DNA of 64,000 nucleotides from Trissonchulus latispiculum (Eukaryota > Nematoda > Enoplea > Enoplida > Ironidae): contig JASAND010028320.1 in NCBI GenBank assembly GCA_030248195.1, forward strand, positions 1 through 64,000. Direction: 5' to 3'. Positions 13,126 through 31,076 of the stretch are shown piece by piece. The notes below the pieces were generated by a model. The model ran no database searches, had not been told where the DNA came from, and saw nothing but the letters and a program-made list of their open reading frames with translations. Positions within the stretch are counted from its first letter, which is position 1. Every line of letters starts with the position of its first letter. The translations under genes were made by a program, and so were the position numbers.

Positions 13126-14591
13126 AAAAGAATTTTATGGAAGATGTCAGATAGGTGTAGTCATACATGAGTTTAGATAAAGCGCGACTTACTACTCATG
13201 CCAATAGCTTAATCGGGGGATTTAGTTTTGTTCAGTCAACTTGAATAAAGAAAAAGAGAAATATTATAATGCTAATGAAATAGCAGAAAAAACGTAAGAT
13301 TAAATAAAAGCAAATAATAATATTAAACAAAGTATCTATTTAAAAGTTTATGGCTAGTTGCAGACGTATCTACCTGCTATCAATCTGCTTATAAGGATGG
13401 TTGCGATGTCCGCCTGACATTAGTAGTCTCTACTCACTAGCTGATGTAACAACTAAAGTATAAAATAAAGAGTGAGCCAGAATTACAAATCTATTACAAA
13501 ACTATTACAAGGTGCTGAGGCAGTGCAGGAGATGCGTGTGTGTTGTGAATGGGATTGAAGTTTTAGCCGCAGTAAGTGTATAATTTGGCAGTTTAAAGTG
13601 AGAAATTAGTACTCGCACATTAACTGAAGTAATGAATCTTTCGGCCCTAATCCCTTAGATTCATACTTCCGGAAATATGCGAATACAAATTAATATCTAC
13701 GATCGGAACCGAAAAACGTCATCAGAGGGATCCAGTGAAAGCGCATATATATATATATACACACATTTTTCCAAATAAAAAATCAGTGAATAAGCACTGG
13801 TTGGGCCAAGCCTCTGTGAGACCAGAATTTCGATTTCTTTTTCCAAAGTGATAATCGTTTTGTGAATTTCGAATTTGTGCATATATAGTGAATATATAAA
13901 AGGTGCACCGTGATTCTTACCAGCAGACTGTATACTAGAGTGATTGACAAGTGTTGGGTCAAGTATATGCGTGACCCGAATTCCGAAGTAACCAACTAAT
14001 TGCCTGCGATATTTTGGTTAAAACTGGGTTCGAAATGAGTATAAAACAAGGCAATATAACTGAATTAGTAATTGAGGGCAAATACTTGCCCTGGTAATTA
14101 TGACCATACGGGGCAAGCCCGTTAACTATGACCAAGCGGGTATCTTCATGATTGCCGAACGTATATTATCCCGTTTAATTGCGTGAATTTTTGATACCGG
14201 TGAGAATAAAAGTTTACCTCATTAATTATTACGATGCACAGTTAAAACATGTTTAAACGAAAAGCTAGAATTTACGATTAAACGATACAGAATCATCCGA
14301 AATACTAATTATAAATATGTGGAAACGTGGCGCTATCTTAAATGAATCGAATAGAGATAAAATATTATAATATTCCATTTCATCAATAGAAGTCACATCC
14401 ATTTGATAGAATTCAACAACTCAAATTAACATTATTTACTGTTAGTATAAACAAGGTTACCCATATCAGCAATACAGGGTTACAAAAGCTGAAGTAGGAT
14501 TAGCGACACATTAGTCTATTCCTTATGTTAGTATTAATCCCGATGTATATATAGATATTATAAATTGTCTATTTGTGACGTCAAAATCATA
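13126..14591. other. Intergenic DNA, no gene recognised
   Basis: AT-rich sequence without a supported open frame. A short TA/CA microsatellite lies at about 13746-13767. Two GACCA/GGGCAAG-containing segments at 14090-14150 resemble each other. This may include the 3' untranslated region of the minus-strand gene ending at 14592, but I found no convincing poly(A) signal. Confidence 0.5.
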
Positions 14592-16427
14592 TTAAATGGC
14601 GACTGTAGGAATAGGAGTGGCTTTGCTAGACTCTCCCTGTGAAGAAGTGGCTGCTTCGCTGTCCATGGTCGAGTCATTTGGGCCGGACTTAGAATCGTTA
14701 GGATCTGGATTTGTGCCGGGTCTGATAGGTTCCAGAATCGCTTCATCGAAAGATTTGTATTTCCTCGAGAACGGAGTGACTAGCGCCGCGAATTCAGGAG
14801 GGAGGTCCTCTGCACTATATCTATTTCCTCTGTATATCATCCCGGGCTTAAGATACATACCACACTATAAAGAAATAAATTAAAATAAAGTAATAGCAAA
14901 TCAATAATCAAAGGCAAACAGAAATGGAGTAAATCAGAGAGTACCGAAGCAAAAAATCAATAACTAACGTAAAAATTAAAATATTACAGATTCGAAAGAA
15001 AGCTAGAGATAATAAATTCAAGAACATAGTACGTTGAACGAATAAACTAGATAAGTCCCCAATTCCATGTTGGTTATAGGCAATAGACGATCTTATATTA
15101 ATAAATGAAGATCATTTAGTGCCTTAATACCATATATATATTATTATGTATACATTCTGTTATCAAGCGTATACGTGAGTTGCACCAAGAGTACATAATA
15201 CATAAGAGTGTGACAAGCGTCACACTCTATGCTCTGCGCAGCTAAGTTCTGCGCAAATCAGTACCTAGTACGCAATTGCGTATGTTCCAATTGCTGCTGC
15301 AATATTCCATTTACCGCCCCCCGGCAAATGTGACCTATCATTCTACATTGAAAAGTGATAGGTCACATTTGCGGGGGGGGTCCCGATAAATGGAATATTG
15401 TAGCAGCGAGTGAACATACGCAATTGCGTACTAGGTACTGATTTGCGGGGGGGGTCCACTAGGTACGCAATTGCGGGGGGGGTGGGCCGTTAGCGCGCAG
15501 AGCATGGCTCTCGAGCTGATTACATAGAGTGTGACGCTTGTCACACTCTTATGTATTATGTACTCTTGGTTGCACTGACTAACGGATTAATAAGTAGCAA
15601 TTAACATTTACCAGAATTTTAACTTCCGACTTGTTGCATAAATTAGCGGAAACTGCTTTTGAACGGACGAACTCTAGATAACGTGATTCAGCCTCAAAAA
15701 TTGGGGCAAGCTGTTTTCTTAGAATCACAGGCTTCTTATCTTTGCCCTTCCTTTCATTATTGAACAATTTAAGACGCGTTGCATTGCTAATGCAGTACGA
15801 CTTAAATTCCTGATTGTAAAACGCTACAATCAGTCGGTGTTTCGACGATTGCCCAAGCCAGTGTGCGGTTTCGATGTCATTCGATGTGAGCTTGTAGTCA
15901 TCAGAGACGAAGATATGCTCATTGAGGAATGACACTACGATATCCTTCAGTTTTGGACGGGCAGTTTCGTTGGTGAGATCGAAATTATCAATGATCATGT
16001 TCCTGATTCTGCTGTGCGTCCCTTCCATCGCCATGGTAACTGACAAATCATTAGTCTGTCTAGTTTGCTCAGCCAAACAGTACTCGATGTCTCTGATCTT
16101 TGCCAAGACATCTCTAATATTTGGAGATTGATTTCCCATTGCAGTATGGTTTCCTTCGCCGTTGACATCAGTAGGGTTACCGGGAATCCTAACTGTGTTG
16201 GAACCTAGGTATCCACCGCCAAGACTGGAAGTCAAACTAGGAATACCAGAGACGAGTTGTCGGGAATTACTACTCTGGTTCTGGCCGCGAGATAACGAAC
16301 GAGAGGTAGATCGACGATCATCCGATCTAAAATTAGAAAATGCGGAACTTATGAGTTCAAAGCCACTGGTATTCAAAGCCACTGGTATATGGTAGTGCAA
16401 TGAGATTGTTGTAGTGCAATAAGACAT
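14592..16427 (-). CDS. LINE ORF1-like protein, two exons
   Basis: Exon 1 runs 16427-15612 and exon 2 runs 14864-14592. The donor is CTG|GTAAATG and the acceptor TTTCTTTATAG. The join is in phase 0 and gives 362 residues. The N-terminal ~100 residues are Ser/Asn/Gly-rich and probably disordered. A short helical stretch follows (about 105-130). Next comes a block containing IETAHWLGQSSKHRLIV and RLKLFNN, then LRKQLAPIFEAESRYLEF, and in exon 2 the words GMIYRGNRYSAEDLPPEF. That order (helix, RRM-like RNA-binding fold, C-terminal basic domain, 'LP-P-F' tail) is typical of ORF1 proteins of L1/Tx1-like retrotransposons, which bind RNA. No partner endonuclease or reverse transcriptase lies beside it. 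A spliceosomal intron inside an ORF1 is odd, so a domesticated or host-evolved relative is possible. The start codon is the first ATG of the open frame and is uncertain. Confidence 0.6.
15178..15579. mobile_element. Foldback MITE in the ORF1-like gene's intron
   Basis: The ends are complementary: ACCAAGAGTACATAATACAT on the left and its complement on the right. A second complementary pair (AGAGTGTGACAAGCGTCACA-type) follows inside. The centre at about 15323-15373 is a stem, CAAATGTGACCTATCA, around a short loop. The right half has extra G7-G8 runs and a duplicated TAGGTACGCAATTGCG segment that the left half lacks. Confidence 0.75.
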
Positions 16428-17160
16428 AGAGTAGGTGATTTGGTAGGTTCATATTTGGCGAACATTTATGTTAAGATGACCCTGAAAAGTGCTATGAATG
16501 ATGTGTGCTGTGTTGGTGTAGTATACTGTGGGGTCATGTGTGCTTGCAAGGTTTAATTTGGAATAAGAAGAGAAATAGGGAGTTAATCCTCGTTATCGGA
16601 GGATCTGTAATTATGTCTAAGGCATGATAGCCTTTAATTATGACGTGAGGATTTTTATGTTAGTTGTCATAGTATGATTTATATGTTTGATTATAAGGGG
16701 CTTGTCCTCGTAAAACGAAGCACATATAACTGTGTCGAAGGCTAGTTAGCCTTTAATTATGACGGTAGCTTAGGATTATTGTTGTGATGATGGAATTTAC
16801 ATTATCTGGCTGATGTGTATTGTTTCATTAAACTTTTTGGTAATCCAAGAATTGTGGATTGTGGATTTGAAGTGAGAAGAAAATAGGGAAATAATCCTCG
16901 TTATCGGAGGATCTGTAATTATGTCTAAAAAAAAGGGAAAACAGGGAAAACTATAAAAAGGGAAAAATATAGGGAAAACAGACCTATACGAAATTTTAGC
17001 TGTTTGGTCAAGTTTTAAGAATTTTTGGGGTGGGGGGGGTAATCTGGAAAAGCCCCGTCCTTGTTCGTTCCATGTATTTTCAGAAAAACCTACTCAGTGT
17101 ATGTCTTGCAAAAATTATCGTGGAATAAATAAAATTAAAGCAACACGTATGACTATTTTT
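16428..17160. repeat. Diverged direct repeats upstream of the ORF1-like gene
   Basis: A segment beginning AATCCTCGTTATCGGAGGAT occurs near 16586 and again near 16893. A weaker related copy lies around 16700, each followed by GTAATTATG- or TTTAATTATGAC-type words. Around 16985-17050 the sequence resembles 340-410, including the GGGGGTAATCTG motif. No open frame is supported. This interval would contain the promoter of the minus-strand gene. Confidence 0.5.
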
Positions 17161-17179
17161 GCTACAGGCTTAGCTGTGT

Positions 17180-17373
17180 GCTTAGCTTAGCGTGCACACA
17201 CAAGACTCGCAAACCGACAGACGGTACGAAAGCCCGGAAGGCCCGGTCAGCCCGGTCTCTGAAACCGGGCCCGCTAGCGGGCCGGTTTTCATTCTGTTCC
17301 GGTCCGGGCCCAATCCAAAATTTTCCGGGTCCGGGCCGGGCAAATCTTCCGGGCCGGCCCGGGTACAACCCTA
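17180..17373. mobile_element. GC-rich end of a probable hAT-like element
   Basis: Read from the minus strand, the block ends TAGGGTTGTACCCGGG and continues as iterated CCGG/GGGCC words back to about 17230. This is the same design as the 417-1869 element: a hAT-type terminus followed by CCGG-rich subterminal repeats. The partner end and a target duplication were not identified. Confidence 0.4.
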
Positions 17374-17496
17374 AAATTAACCCCCCACAGAATTTTCCTA
17401 CCCATGTCAGCGTCCAGGGTGAAAGTTTAAAGCTGTGGCGGAGGTAATTATTATTCTACATTTCACTAAAAATCAAGGAAATTCTACACAATCTGT

Positions 17497-17502
17497 TTTA
17501 TT
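17497..17502 (-). promoter_or_regulatory. Poly(A) signal of the prostaglandin reductase-like gene
   Basis: The plus-strand TTTATT is AATAAA on the coding strand, about 88 bases past the stop codon. It implies a short 3' untranslated region of about 110 bases. Confidence 0.55.
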
Positions 17503-17589
17503 AACTGTCACTACATTGAGTCAACAAGTAAACTAAAACAAAGCAAACTATAGATTGAGTAGATGAGACAAACACAAGTGAAAACTAAT

Positions 17590-24235
<6,646 letters not shown>

Positions 24236-24501
24236 TTTAAGGCGTAATTAATTGCGATAATCTAAATCTACAAAACCAAATAGCTGAAATTAAAAAGATC
24301 GACGCAAAGTATCCTCCTAGAGAAATTAATTGAAATCAACTCCTTAAGTTCCTAAAATGCACACTTTTATAGGTATATATGTGAGATTTGCAACAAATCA
24401 AGAAACTCAGAAAAAACTGCTCTATGACGTGCAAAATAAAAAATTTAACGCATGTTAACTACTATTTTGCGAAAACCTAGTTACATCAAAAACTGTCGCT
24501 G
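24236..24501 (-). promoter_or_regulatory. Putative upstream region of the reductase gene
   Basis: Only about 265 bases separate the reductase start codon from the hAT-like element beginning at 24502. No TATA box or initiator stands out. The core promoter must lie here, inside the transposon, or beyond an unseen 5' non-coding exon. Confidence 0.3.
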
Positions 24502-25626
24502 CAGGGTTTTTTGTGTAAAATACTGTGTATTTACACAAAAAAAAATAAACTTACACAGTGAAAAACTAATTTACACAACAAAATACACAGCCAAATTTTC
24601 GAAAATGTTTACAAAAAGTGTTCTGAAAAAATAGTATTCAAGTCTTTAAGTTTTAAAAAATCTCTAGCTTTTAACTGGGGGCTGCCGCCCCCAGACCACC
24701 GCTTGTTTCCAATGGTTTAGAATGGTTTTCTGCATTTCTGCATCAACATGGTTATGGGTGTTTTATTCTCCTAAGTCCTAATGCTTCTACTTATACAGTT
24801 GCGGAGTTGCGTATATATAATTTATTTTCGTACTGCGTGCAAATATTCGTAAATAGCCAGTATTTATTCGTATTTAACTATACATTTTCTGAAGCTAGTA
24901 TTATTCAATATGATTTCTTGTATATCTCTTGTATATATAATAATAATAAAAGCAGTCAGAGCCTAAAAATAGTTGCCATACAACCCAAGAAATATTCAAT
25001 ACGAAAGCTAAAGGAATACAACTTTTCAATGCCGTTTCTGCCGTTAATTTAAAAAATTTCTCAACTTCTGCGAGGTTCTGCCCCCCAGACCCCTCCCGTT
25101 GTTTTGGGTACGTATCTATTGTATATATAATTGGTGTGTCTGTACTATATGGAGCCGTCCCCAGTAGCAGTTAAACCATCGAACCTTAGTACGTGAACAG
25201 CAATTTTGTGAAAAAATTATTCCAAAAAGTTGGAAAAATAAAGAAATCGTTTCAGTAGGCGAAGTGTTTTTCAGAAATTTGAATTTGTCCAATTCTAGTT
25301 TTGACATTTAATGAATTAATCTTTTTAAACATTTCCAGTATGAATTCTATTGCAATTTACAAAATTTTCTCAACTTCTGGGGGGCTCCGCCCCCCAGACC
25401 CCCGGCGTGACTTCTTCCGAAATGTTACACAAGTGCAGTTGGCATAATTTTGGCTTGAATGATCCGAAAATAACATTGTAGCAAGAAAATAACGTCTAAA
25501 TGTATTTTATTTTATATTACAATTGAAAAACGACACTTTTAAATTTTACACAGCTTCAAACAAAAATACACACTGAAATTTAAATTTACACAAGATTTAC
25601 ACAGGTCCGATTTTGAAAAAACCCTG
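24502..25626. mobile_element. hAT-like non-autonomous element beside the reductase promoter
   Basis: The termini are CAGGGTTTTTT and its complement AAAAAACCCTG. The flanking 8-mers TGTCGCTG (24494-24501) and TGACGCTG (25627-25634) match at seven of eight positions, as expected of an older hAT insertion. Subterminal TTTACACA words repeat at both ends. The interior carries three GC-rich GGGGGCT...GCCCCC hairpins. No transposase frame is present. Confidence 0.7.
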
Positions 25627-25975
25627 TGACGCTGTACGAAGTTACAGCGTTTCAAGTTATTAAATACCGTGGCGTGTTATCAATTCACGCCACACTGTCA
25701 GCACTACGGCAAAGACTGCACTTTTAATCAAAACTGTCAATACAGAACAGTGTGTGTGTGTAGCGATAGAGTGCACAAACCGAAGTACGCAAACGTGACA
25801 AACTTCGAGAGCATGCTGGAATATCGACGCAGTAAAAGTATATACGCAAGAATATTACTAAAAAAGTTTGTGTGCGCCTGATAATGATCAAATAAAATTG
25901 AACCTAAGCTGATTCGGATCAGCTGATCATATTAATTTCAAATTAGGTGAAAATCTCAGATTCACAACAAACTTA

Positions 25976-26180
25976 AGCTGCCTTCATAGTCACGTACGCA
26001 GGTTACACGCGCGTCCGACGTGCGTCTACCAACGACAATACAATTTTGCGCGCATCCGCGCGCGTCGACAAGCGTAGACGCACGTAAACTGGCATGCTAC
26101 AAAATGGGCTCGTTCACGCGCTTCGAACCGCGTCTACACACGTCGACTTGCGTCCACCTACGACTATGAAATCAGCATTA
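25976..26180. mobile_element. Short CpG-rich MITE
   Basis: The ends GCTGCCTTCATAGTC and GACTATGAAATCAGC are complementary with small mismatches. The 200-bp interior is packed with CGCG, ACGCG and GTCGAC words, quite unlike the AT-rich surroundings. Confidence 0.55.
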
Positions 26181-26333
26181 GTGTCCCCTAACAATCAAAC
26201 CAGAACAACCTTTACCTGCGCAAAAACTTATACTCCACCATCTCGCCGGTCGCCCATACATTGTTACGAAGACTCCGTTCCCTCCTTAATATTCTCTTAC
26301 ATAAGGGATTACATTGCTACAATGACTTCGTAG

Positions 26334-26415
26334 CAGAGATGAAACCGGGTCACCGGGTCAGTTCGGGTCACTGTATGGACCGGGTCACCGGTTCAGGAAG
26401 CTCTGACCCGGTATT
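26334..26415 (+). mobile_element. Probable hAT-like terminus with CCGGGTCA iterations
   Basis: CAGAGATGAAACCGGG fits a hAT-type end and leads into several CCGGGTCA/ACCGGTTC words. It parallels the ends at 417 and 17373. The other terminus was not found. Confidence 0.35.
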
Positions 26416-28609
26416 TTTGATTGGAGGAATTTTTTTGCTGTTATAGGATAGTTTTCAAAATTTTACCAATTTTTGCCAACTGAAAACTTCAACAATTACT
26501 CCAAAACTAGCAATAGAAATATTCTTAACTTAATCGTGTAGTTTTTTAAATGCTTGTCGCTGTAGTAGTGTCCTCATAATATTTGTACTGTCCTGTCAAG
26601 CTTAGATCTAGGTTAGAAATTACAATCATTGCGTTGAATCTTAACTAGAAAATTAAAAACTATTACATGGGCCCTGAGAGTCTGAAATCTTTATTTTAAA
26701 ATCTAAAGTTCTCCATGCTACATCTACGTACTGTGATTTATCGCTGCTATTATTTTTGGAGGGAGAGGGTCAGACTGTGGGTCTCAAATCTCGGTAAGAC
26801 GGAAAATCTTAGCAAAACAAGGTTTACAAATTCTGAGTTTTACTTTCAATTTTTTGCAATTGTTATGGCTTACTACATATCTTCAGGAACCCATTGTGAT
26901 TGATTTTATTTCATATCCTCTGAATACAAGCCATGAAAAATATTTCCAAAGAATTTCCGCTGAGTGAAACTTCAATCATACAACTAAATGAAATATTTTA
27001 CTGAAATATTTTTTTTGCTACGGACTTATTCACCATCAAGGCACTACATGAGGCCTATACGGTGATGCTCTCCGCAGTCCTTTGAAAGTGGACGAGAAGC
27101 GGAGAAGCGAAGACCACGGATAGAAAACGTGATCCCCAAGCCAAGTCGGTGTACGGTTATTGGCACATGGCCGCAGTCACACCCAAGGCAAACGACGTTG
27201 ACTGTTAGCAACAAAGTTTGCCCCCCCCCGCATACCTCGAGTGACTAAGATGGCTGAACGGGAGGTCAAATTTCACTAACGCTTGTGGAAGCAAATTTGG
27301 GTACCCCTTGTGAGAGCGATTCTTCTTAAGCGTACTTTTGAAAGCTATTTTTAAGCGTTGTTTAACGTTTTTAACAAAAAACAGCGATTTTTTAGCTAAA
27401 ACAACGCTTTTCGGACGTTTTTTAGCGAAAAATACCAAAAATACCAAAAATTTTTGCTATAATTAGAAATTTTTTCTTAGGACAGTGTACGATTTTGGTA
27501 TTTATGGGGGCCTGCCTCCTCCCACCACGCTAGAATAAACCCACATTATTATGATCCCAGAATAATACCTTAGGGAATAATCCAAGGAAAGCACTTCGTC
27601 GAGTCAATCATTCTGAGCAGAGGGCATACACACTGTCTAGCTAAGTTTGCACCCCCTTTTGAAAAGACAGCATAATCTACGTATTATGATTGATAATGTA
27701 TTTGATGTATTTTCCAAGAGATTCTCATCTCAACAAATAACCTAGCCATTAGCGAAGCCTCTCATAGTTACACCACTTTTTCTCCAGGGCAGAATATGTA
27801 TGTATTATGAAACCACGCATTGCTCAAGGGCACCTTCCTAGCTAATTATAGATTAAAAAGTAAGGGATAGGAATAAAGGAGAGAAAATGGAAAACATCAT
27901 TAAATCTACTTTATTTAGCGTTGCCGAACAACGAAACCAAAATATATGCAGGCTTACAGAATGTCCAAAACAAAGCTAAGCAAACACGGATAATATACAG
28001 AAAATATGCGTGTACAGGTATACATAAGGGGCAGACTACTACATGCAACGAGGTAGCAACAAGAATTTGAATTCTAAACCCATAAATAGGCTGCAGCAAA
28101 ACGTTTTCAAAAATTAAAACTGTTCCTGGATAAAATAAAATGAAATAAGAGTATCGGACAAAATTGCCACCCATATATACATTTTAGAAATACCTTTTCT
28201 TTCAGATTTCCAATGAAAATACAGAAAGCAAATGCGGATTCCAGAAATACATAGTACGAGGACAAAAAGTATGATAACTACAGTTTTCAGGCAATACAGA
28301 ACCGGGTCTTACACAATAATACAGTATATATAAATGAATTATCAAATTCTCATAACTACTATCATTATCATATTATCATAATATGATCATAAACGACTAT
28401 GTTAGCATATAACTGAAAATGAAACATAACATCAAAAGCGACTGATTCACACTTTGACTATGCACTGTTCACAGAACAAGTTCAGACCAGATCTCAGTGC
28501 CAACACAAAACAACACTCAAATTCTATATATACGTAGAGATAAGTCCATTTTCTATGATAACAAGTCTACAATTGTACGTAAGTACAGAAACAAAATAAC
28601 CCCAAAATA
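26416..28609. other. Intergenic DNA with one element edge
   Basis: No gene is recognised. A right end of the CTGG-TIR family (CTAGAATAAACCCA) lies at about 27530, after a G-rich tract and AAAACG-type iterations from 27320. A plus-strand TTTATT at about 27910 could be an AATAAA for CCDC6, but it would imply an untranslated region over 3 kb long, so I leave it open. Confidence 0.4.
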
Positions 28610-29081
28610 CTGGGCTTATTCTAGGGAATTTTTCTTGGGGGGCTCTCGGGGGTGAGTCATTTGGGGGGAGCTGAATTTTTCTAAATTTCCTAACAACATG
28701 CGAAAAAATGTGCTATTTTATAGTAATCGTCAAAAATAAGCTTAGGTCGTGCTTAAATACCTAACAAACAATCGAGTAAAAATAATAAACTTATTACAGA
28801 TACGTACCGGGTATTATCTGGTTAGAATGGTTTCGTGGCGGTATCCAAAAATAACATTAAACAACCTACGTATATTAGTAGTGCATGCTACCTCTACCAG
28901 ACCAGAGTTCAAATCTGAAGCGACGCCGAAAAATGTTTTGAAAATTGAGCTTTCTGAGCGATTTTTTTCAGTGCAAAAGTTGGCAACAAAAGGGGAACCC
29001 ACTTTTCTTGGGTGTATTTGGGGGGGGAGGAAGGGAGTTTATGGTGGGCCCACTGCCGCCCCCCCCCTAGAATAAACCCAG
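28610..29081. mobile_element. CTGG-TIR element (472 bp)
   Basis: The ends are CTGGGCTTATTCTAGG and CTAGAATAAACCCAG. Flanks AAATA and AAATG agree at four of five positions. The interior has the family's G-run edges and the AAATCGCTAAAA-like core. Confidence 0.6.
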
Positions 29082-29729
29082 AAATGTAAACAGAATACAT
29101 AATCAGTACTGAACGATAGTGGTTAATGTGGCACAAAGAAGCTCCTAACCAGCCATACGTATGTACACTACGACAGACCAAAGTTTAAACCAAAAGATAA
29201 CTGGTATAATTGGTTAAACGCTAAAGAAAAACAATCTAAAGTTAACAGATTCATAGCACACTCCTGCAATAGTGCTCAAAAGTTGTTGTATATACATACC
29301 ATGTGTTGGCTACTTCGACTACAGCCAGTGGTAGATAGACTGGCATACTTTTACTGGGAGGGGTGGGGGCCCACTGGACGACCTGCTCCACCATGATCCC
29401 CTCCCAATATATCCGGACTCTCCCCATAACACAAATCATTGTCAAACCTTATCATTTTTATATACCTTAGGTAATGTTTCAAATTCTCCGGCTTTGTAAG
29501 AAATTTTCATTGCTTTAGCTTAAAATGCCAAAAATTAGTCATTTTTAGCGATTTTTAATAAATGTCAACAAACAATTTTTTAAAATAAACCACACAGCTA
29601 CTTAATTAATCAACATTTTAATTATTTTAATTAATTTCACATTCAACATCAACAATTATATCCTCTGAAATTTGGCACGTGTACTTAGATTGTACATAGC
29701 GATAGAATTGACCCCAATTAATCCCTATA

Positions 29730-30060
29730 ACAATGAAAATATATTCTAGTGGGCCCCCCATAAACGACCTTCCCCCCCCAAAACCAAAGGGTGCCCCTTT
29801 CGGTATCAAATTTTGCCCTGAAAAATGCGCTCAGAAGGCCAAATTTTCAAAAATTTTCCGGCGTCGCCGGAGGTTTTACTAATTTTTAGCCTTTTTTAAC
29901 ACTAAATCTGCCTATTTTTGCAATAAAAATCAACTTTTACAGTACATGCCAGAAAAATAGCGGCATTTTAAGCATATTCGAAAACTTTCGACCCCCCCCA
30001 AAATTCCTTGCCCCTCGGACTTTTGGGGGCCCCCCAAAAAATTATCCCTAGAATAAGCCC
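29730..30060. mobile_element. CTGG-TIR element, left end uncertain
   Basis: The right end CTAGAATAAGCCCAG is clear at 30046-30060. Inside are CCGGCGTCGCCGG and runs of C. The left end (ATATTCTAGTGGGCC near 29735) is degenerate, and no target duplication could be matched. Confidence 0.45.
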
Positions 30061-31076
30061 AGTTGGTTCCATGTTCTCCATGGCAACCTCTAACCTCTAA
30101 CCTCAACAACTTATTAATGTTAACCTACCGGCACTAAGGGCGGGGAGTAGAGCAGCATTTGCAGGTGGACGACAAACAACAAATCACATGCCGCCCTCAA
30201 ACGTTCTATCTGCCATTTCAGGGTTACAAAAGCTCAAATAATGGTTTTTGAATATACCCCACAATTATCACAGTGGTTAGTTACACTCTCCGCGATTAGT
30301 GTTACTGGACGACCGGTGCCAAACCGGGCCGGGCCAGAATAGAAGCAAACAGGCTGGGCGGTCAAGCTAAAACAGCTAACATGTCTTTCAAATTTTGGCG
30401 AAGCCGAAAAGATGTTTGATGATTGAGGGTAAAAATGGTAAAATTTGGTAACGTTTTCGTTATAAGGGAGGTCCGAAAATTTTTAGAAGGGCTTGTCATG
30501 GGAAATTAAGGTGGGGAGGTTGCCGATCGGACATAATCTCAGTAAAATTAGGCCAGATATATGATTTTGAAAACTAGTACGTACAAAATAGGGCAAACTT
30601 TGTAGCGGCATCTGGTACATGTTCCGATCCGACCGGATTGGTTACATCCCCCAACCCGTAGACTGTAAGCCGGCTTTGAGGAACTATCCCGTCAACAACA
30701 CTATTATGTCACTTCCAAAGTACGAATATAAGTGCAATAAAAACATGATTATTATACGTATTAATGTAACACCAGCTGAACAAAGCAAAGTACACCAGCA
30801 AAACACGATAATTAGGCAATAGAAGCTGTGCAAAACTGAAATAATCATAACCAACAGTGATCACAAATTCACAAAAAAAGCTTTGAAAAAGAGGCGGATC
30901 TTACGAATCCCGACAGACAAAGTGCAAAGATGCAGTCAAATCCAACTGAACCTATGAAAGCAAATGCAACCGTTTATGAGTTCCCGTAAACTGTTATACG
31001 TATAATGTAGGACAAAGACAGCAACAAAAAAGGAGGGGAGGGAGGAAGGATTGTTGCCAGGACAAAACAAACTTGG
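30061..31076. other. Downstream flank of CCDC6
   Basis: Probably includes the 3' untranslated region of the minus-strand CCDC6-like gene. No coding frame is supported. A CCGGCG-type hairpin fragment near 30400 recalls the CTGG-TIR family. Confidence 0.35.

Noticed and set aside
27908..27913. Poly(A) signal for CCDC6
   Set aside because: It would require a 3.2 kb untranslated region crossing two transposons. AATAAA is common in this AT-rich DNA.
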